64,000 nucleotides of DNA from Planctomycetota bacterium. GTDB taxonomy: Bacteria > Planctomycetota > Phycisphaerae > Phycisphaerales > UBA1924. Positions 61,125-64,000 of the stretch are shown here, piece by piece. A model generated the notes under the pieces. It made no database searches. It was not told the DNA's origin and saw only the letters and a program-made list of their open reading frames with translations. A program made the position numbers and the translations under genes. How positions within the stretch are numbered: the first letter of the stretch is position 1; every line of letters starts with the position of its first letter. The stretch covers positions 124,001-188,000 of the forward strand of contig JANRJM010000002.1 in NCBI GenBank assembly GCA_033763975.1, written 5' to 3'.

Positions 61125-61790
61125 TCACTCGTCGGTGGCGGGGACCGAGGCCTGCACCTGCTGGCCGACGGCCTTGATCTTCGCCTCGTTCTGCAGCATC
61201 GCCGAGGCCATCGCCACCTCGCCCGCGGGGAGGCGGATCATGTCCATCACCGCGAGTCGCTCACGCCGCCCGTCGGCGTGGACGCGGGCGAACTCGATCC
61301 GCACGGCGTTGGCGTCGGGCATCCGCACGACCTGCTCGATCTCGGGCGAGCCCTTCGCGTCGGTCTCGAACGCCCGGAAGACGAGCACACCCTGCTCTTC
61401 GCAGGGCACGCGCATCATCGCGCGCTGCGCGCCGAGGATCGCGGAATCGACCACGCTCGCGGCTTCGTCGCCCTGGAACGACATCGCCCCCACGCCCTCC
61501 ACGACCTTCTTGCCCGCGACGCCCTCGAAGGCGAGGATGAGGCGGCCTTCGCGCGGACGCACGGACATGCTGGCGTAGCCGGTGCTCGAGGCGCCCTCGG
61601 CGGTCACGACCTGGATCTGCCCGTCCCACTCGCCGCGGAGTTGCTCGCGCAGCGACATGGCGTGTTCGGCCCGGGGCGTGCGGGCGGACGCCGGCGTCGT
61701 CACCCCGCAGTCCGATTCCTTGGGCGGCTGGGCCAGGGCGCAGAGCGACGCGGCCAACCCGGCACCGACGACGAGCGAGCGGACGAGCAT
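61125..61790 (-). CDS. Exported protein of unknown function
   Basis: 221 residues with a signal peptide (1-21, LCALAQ). The mature part is beta-rich, with LRGEWDGQIQVVTAEGAS, RPREGRLILAFEGVAGKKVV, and VLVFRAFETDAKGSPEIEQV, reminiscent of DUF1579-like lipocalin-type domains, but the match is weak. A helical, Ala/Gln-rich tail follows. GAGAGGG lies before the ATG at 61790. The 298 bases up to the next gene hold no clear feature beyond a short A-run near 61954. Confidence 0.65.
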   Translation of the reverse strand: MLVRSLVVGAGLAASLCALAQPPKESDCGVTTPASARTPRAEHAMSLREQLRGEWDGQIQVVTAEGASSTGYASMSVRPREGRLILAFEGVAGKKVVEGVGAMSFQGDEAASVVDSAILGAQRAMMRVPCEEQGVLVFRAFETDAKGSPEIEQVVRMPDANAVRIEFARVHADGRRERLAVMDMIRLPAGEVAMASAMLQNEAKIKAVGQQVQASVPATDE

Positions 61791-62088
61791 GGAAACCCTC
61801 TCCCGGCGCCGCCTTGCGGCCGGCGCCCCGTCCACGCGACGACAGGATCGGCCGCTCGCGGGCCGGCACTTCCACGGCGTGCCCCCGGCGCCGAGGTCTC
61901 GGACCGACCAACGCCGCGCCGCCCGCGCATCCCGCGAGCGCGAACGCCCGAAAAAAACCAGCGCCCGAGAAGCACTCCGGCTGATCGCGGCGCCCCGACA
62001 CGGACCCCGCGCTCTCGCCGACCCGGATTGTGTGAAGCCGCAGCCGCCCGGCGTGCCGCACTATTGTTTGCAGAGCAGGGAGCAGCGC

Positions 62089-62328
62089 ATGCACGTCGAC
62101 ACACTCAAGGATGCTCTCGCGGCGGAGCCGTTCGTGCCGTTCGTGCTCCGTTTCGGGAGTGGCAGGACCATCGAAGTCGCGAACCCCGGCCTGGTCGCCG
62201 TCAGCAGCAACGGGCGCTCGGCGTACGTCTTCAACCCCAAGGGCGAAGGCGGGTCATTCGTCGACGTGCTGCTCATCGAAGCGATCGAGTTTCCGCCACC
62301 GCCGCGCCGTCAGCGTCGCGCGGGGTAG
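62089..62328 (+). CDS. Small conserved planctomycete protein
   Basis: 79 residues. The pattern LKDALAAEPFVPFVLRFGSG, TIEVANPGLVAVSSNGRSA and GGSFVDVLLIEAIEF is that of a family of about 80-residue cytosolic proteins found in many copies in planctomycete genomes; this is recognised from memory, and no function is known. AGGGAG lies about 8 bases before the ATG, and TATTGT at about 62062-62067 is a possible -10. Convergent with holA, 4 bases apart. Confidence 0.7.
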   Translation: MHVDTLKDALAAEPFVPFVLRFGSGRTIEVANPGLVAVSSNGRSAYVFNPKGEGGSFVDVLLIEAIEFPPPPRRQRRAG

Positions 62329-62332
62329 GCCC

Positions 62333-63352
62333 TCAACCGGTGCCGAGCGTCTTCGCGAACTCGAGCACGATCATCTCGAGCGTGCGTTCGGGCTCGCCCA
62401 GGCCGCTCTTGGAGCGCGCGTCGCCCCGCACCGCGGCCCGGAAGAGTTCGAGCGCCCGGTCCGGGTCGGTGCGGCGTGCCACGTCACGGATGGCGTCGCC
62501 CGAGGGCCCCCACAGTTTGAGGGGCTTGAGGTCGTCGGGCCTGGCGCCGCTGCGCGTGGCGCGCGACACCGCGTGGACCTTCCGCGCCAGGTCGACGAGC
62601 GCGTACGAGACGAGCTGCGCCGGCTGGCGCGACACGTCGAGCACGTAGCGCACGTGGCGGAGGGCCTCTTCCGGCCCGGCGCGCAGCAGCGTTTCCTGGA
62701 TGCCCCAGACCGCTTCCTCGCGCGAGGCCCCGACGAAGTACGCGACGAGGTCGCTGGTGATGGTGCCACCCCCGCTCGCCGCCGCCAGCTTGCCCAGCTC
62801 GCTGTCAAGCCGCGTCAGGCGCGGGCCCACGCGATCGACCAGGTTGCGGGCGGCGTCGGGGTCGATGGGCGCCTTGTGCTCCTTCTGGGCGCGTCCGATG
62901 ACCCACCGGACCGCGTCGTCCTCGCGGGGCTCGTCGCAGACGCGGATCCACCCGACCCGCTCGATCAACGCGTCGAGCTTGCCCTTCCGCCAGATGTCGG
63001 CCCGGAGCAGCAGGGTCGCCCCGACCTCCGGCTGCTCGGCGACGGACTCGCAGTACCGCTCGAAGAGCGCCCGGGTGTCGTCCTTGATCAGCGACTCGGC
63101 GTTGTCGAGCACGACGAGCTTGTACGACGCGATCAGCCCGAAACTGCGGCATTCGTCCAGGACGTCCGCCGCCGAGCACGAGAGCCCGTCGTAGAGCACC
63201 GTGTCGATGGTGCCGTGGGCCTTGGAAAGCTCGTCGCGGAGTTCCTGCGTGCGGATGTGGCGGAGGAACGACTCCTTGCCGGGCAGGAGGGCGACGCGCG
63301 GCAGCGCGGGTGGCGGCGAGTCGGGTTTCTTGGCCGCGGGCTTCTTCGCCAT
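62333..63352 (-). CDS. holA: DNA polymerase III subunit delta
   Basis: 339 residues, the clamp-loader delta subunit that opens the sliding clamp. The N-terminal domain begins PRVALLPGKESFLRHIRTQE, then YKLVVLDNAESL and GATLLLRADIWRKGKLDALI; the middle has VDRVGPRLTRLDSELGKLAA and ASREEAVWGIQETLLRAGPE, then the C-terminal collar helices (PAQLVSYALVDLARKVHAV). TACCAT lies 8 bases before the ATG. An N-terminal Lys/Ala/Pro extension precedes the domain. Confidence 0.9.
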   Translation of the reverse strand: MAKKPAAKKPDSPPPALPRVALLPGKESFLRHIRTQELRDELSKAHGTIDTVLYDGLSCSAADVLDECRSFGLIASYKLVVLDNAESLIKDDTRALFERYCESVAEQPEVGATLLLRADIWRKGKLDALIERVGWIRVCDEPREDDAVRWVIGRAQKEHKAPIDPDAARNLVDRVGPRLTRLDSELGKLAAASGGGTITSDLVAYFVGASREEAVWGIQETLLRAGPEEALRHVRYVLDVSRQPAQLVSYALVDLARKVHAVSRATRSGARPDDLKPLKLWGPSGDAIRDVARRTDPDRALELFRAAVRGDARSKSGLGEPERTLEMIVLEFAKTLGTG

Positions 63353-63360
63353 GACGCCCG

Positions 63361-63366
63361 ATGGTA
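63361..63366 (-). promoter_or_regulatory. Candidate -10 element of holA
   Basis: TACCAT on the minus strand, 8 bases before the holA ATG; no ribosome-binding site between. Confidence 0.45.
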
Positions 63367-63432
63367 TCGGTTGCCGGGAGCGGCCCGGGTGACAGACGCG
63401 CGGGGGTTCATACGCCCATGCCGCGCGGACGG

Positions 63433-63618
63433 TCAGAATGCCTGACGGGGGCGGAGAAAGCTCCAGAACCCGGGCTTGCGCCGAATGGTCAGCCGCTTCT
63501 TCCACTCGTCGCTGAGCACCAGGGTATAGACCTCGAGCTGCGCGCCCGGCTTCGAGACGAGGCGCCGATCGATGATCATCGGGCGAGGTGTCTGGGGTAC
63601 CGCGGTCTCAGCCGGCAT
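63433..63618 (-). CDS. Small protein of unknown function in a lower-GC region
   Basis: 61 residues, basic (DEWKKRLTIRRKPGFWSFLRPR near the end, cut here into DEWKKRLTIRR and KPGFWSFLRPR). No family recognised. The ATG overlaps the end of the upstream GAF-like gene by 11 bases (ATGCCGGCTGA), which supports coupled translation, and GGAGAT precedes it. Base composition around it is far less GC-rich than the rest of the window. Confidence 0.55.
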   Translation of the reverse strand: MPAETAVPQTPRPMIIDRRLVSKPGAQLEVYTLVLSDEWKKRLTIRRKPGFWSFLRPRQAF

Positions 63619-64000
63619 TTCCGTATCTCCGCTCGATCACGATCCGCATGGCGTCACAGGCAGGCATGACGAACCATTCTACGACGTCAACCATGAAGCA
63701 GTTCTTGAGTTCCGAATCCACAAAAACGATGGCATCTACCTTGCCCTCAGGCGTCTGTATCGGCAAGGCGAGGAAACTCCAGCGAGTCTCGTTCAGCGTT
63801 CGAGCGGCGTCGGGGTCGAACCCCCATTCTGCGATCATCTCCTTCCGGAAGTCCTCGATGGACTCGCCCTGTCTATTCCCGATCTGCGGAGACTGAGTGC
63901 GATACGACAATCCGATAACGCCGCACGCACTGGAGATCCGCTTTCCGACCTCACCGGGATCACCGCCCTCGCCGACGGCATATGGAGTCACGCGCTCCAA
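63608..64000 (-). CDS. GAF-like domain protein (5' end beyond window)
   Basis: 130 residues are visible and the frame is open to the window edge, so the N-terminus is missing. The sequence SACGVIGLSYRTQSPQIGN, then RWSFLALPIQTPEGKVDAIV and FVDSELKNCFMVDVV, has the rhythm of a GAF domain, a small-ligand or signal-sensing fold. The effector or partner is out of view. The region is about 50-55% GC by hand count over two lines, against about 70% elsewhere, suggesting recent acquisition. Coupled to the 61-residue gene that follows. Confidence 0.6.
   Translation of the reverse strand: MERVTPYAVGEGGDPGEVGKRISSACGVIGLSYRTQSPQIGNRQGESIEDFRKEMIAEWGFDPDAARTLNETRWSFLALPIQTPEGKVDAIVFVDSELKNCFMVDVVEWFVMPACDAMRIVIERRYGNAG

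Noticed and set aside
1-64000. rRNA genes, phage, transposase or integrase genes, toxin-antitoxin pairs
   Set aside because: No matching sequence or domain was recognised on either strand.

Overview
The window is very GC-rich (about 70% by eye) and gene-dense, and it looks like a chromosomal segment of a planctomycete, most likely class Phycisphaerae. Pointers are secreted proteins ending in a VPAPG-type PEP-CTERM tail, a large PQQ-like propeller protein, an FG-GAP/ASPIC protein, zinc-ribbon membrane proteins, and a protein with the helix-turn-helix-rich N-terminus of planctomycete sigma factors. No rRNA, phage, insertion sequence or CRISPR array was seen. One tRNA (Arg, anticodon TCG) is present. 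The taxon is inferred, not proven.

Layout. 1-7.5 kb: end of an HscA-like Hsp70, a 1031-residue secreted protein, the tdh-pgeF pair and a HAF-repeat secreted protein with a frameshifted signal peptide. 7.6-10 kb: a lone nuoF and a PEP-CTERM protein with a possible thioester domain. 10.2-18.5 kb: dnaE, an M28 peptidase, a degenerate sigma-70-like protein and gatB. 18.6-24.5 kb: an adenylate-kinase-like fusion, a DUF4870 protein, feoA-feoB plus a coupled small membrane protein behind a Fur-like operator, and class II DAHP synthase. 24.6-29.2 kb: a Thr/Arg repeat protein and the PQQ-like protein. 29.4-38.6 kb: housekeeping genes (Nif3, ispE, ROK kinase, PilZ, HIT, leucyl aminopeptidase, a solitary DNA methyltransferase, a GDPD) and the tRNA. 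38.7-40.6 kb: a three-gene putative metal-handling operon. 40.6-46.2 kb: zinc-ribbon membrane proteins, two secreted phosphoesterases and an MscS channel. 46.3-58.3 kb: surface-glycan genes, namely a coupled nonulosonic-acid operon (DUF115 fusion, CMP-sugar synthetase, NeuB-type synthase), two glycosyltransferases, a GDP-fucose synthase and a formyltransferase, with dciA and a pseudopilin between. 58.4-63.4 kb: speA, a 7Fe ferredoxin, small hypotheticals and holA. 63.4-64 kb: a lower-GC region with two small genes, the second cut by the window edge.

Functional themes are DNA replication (dnaE, dciA, holA), iron uptake (feoAB), cell-surface glycosylation, and a large secreted/envelope complement. 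A recurring regulatory signature is a -10 hexamer close to TACNNT lying 5-8 bases before a start codon with no Shine-Dalgarno sequence, which implies leaderless transcripts for at least ten genes. Short GC-rich palindromic repeats recur between genes, and one lies inside a coding sequence.
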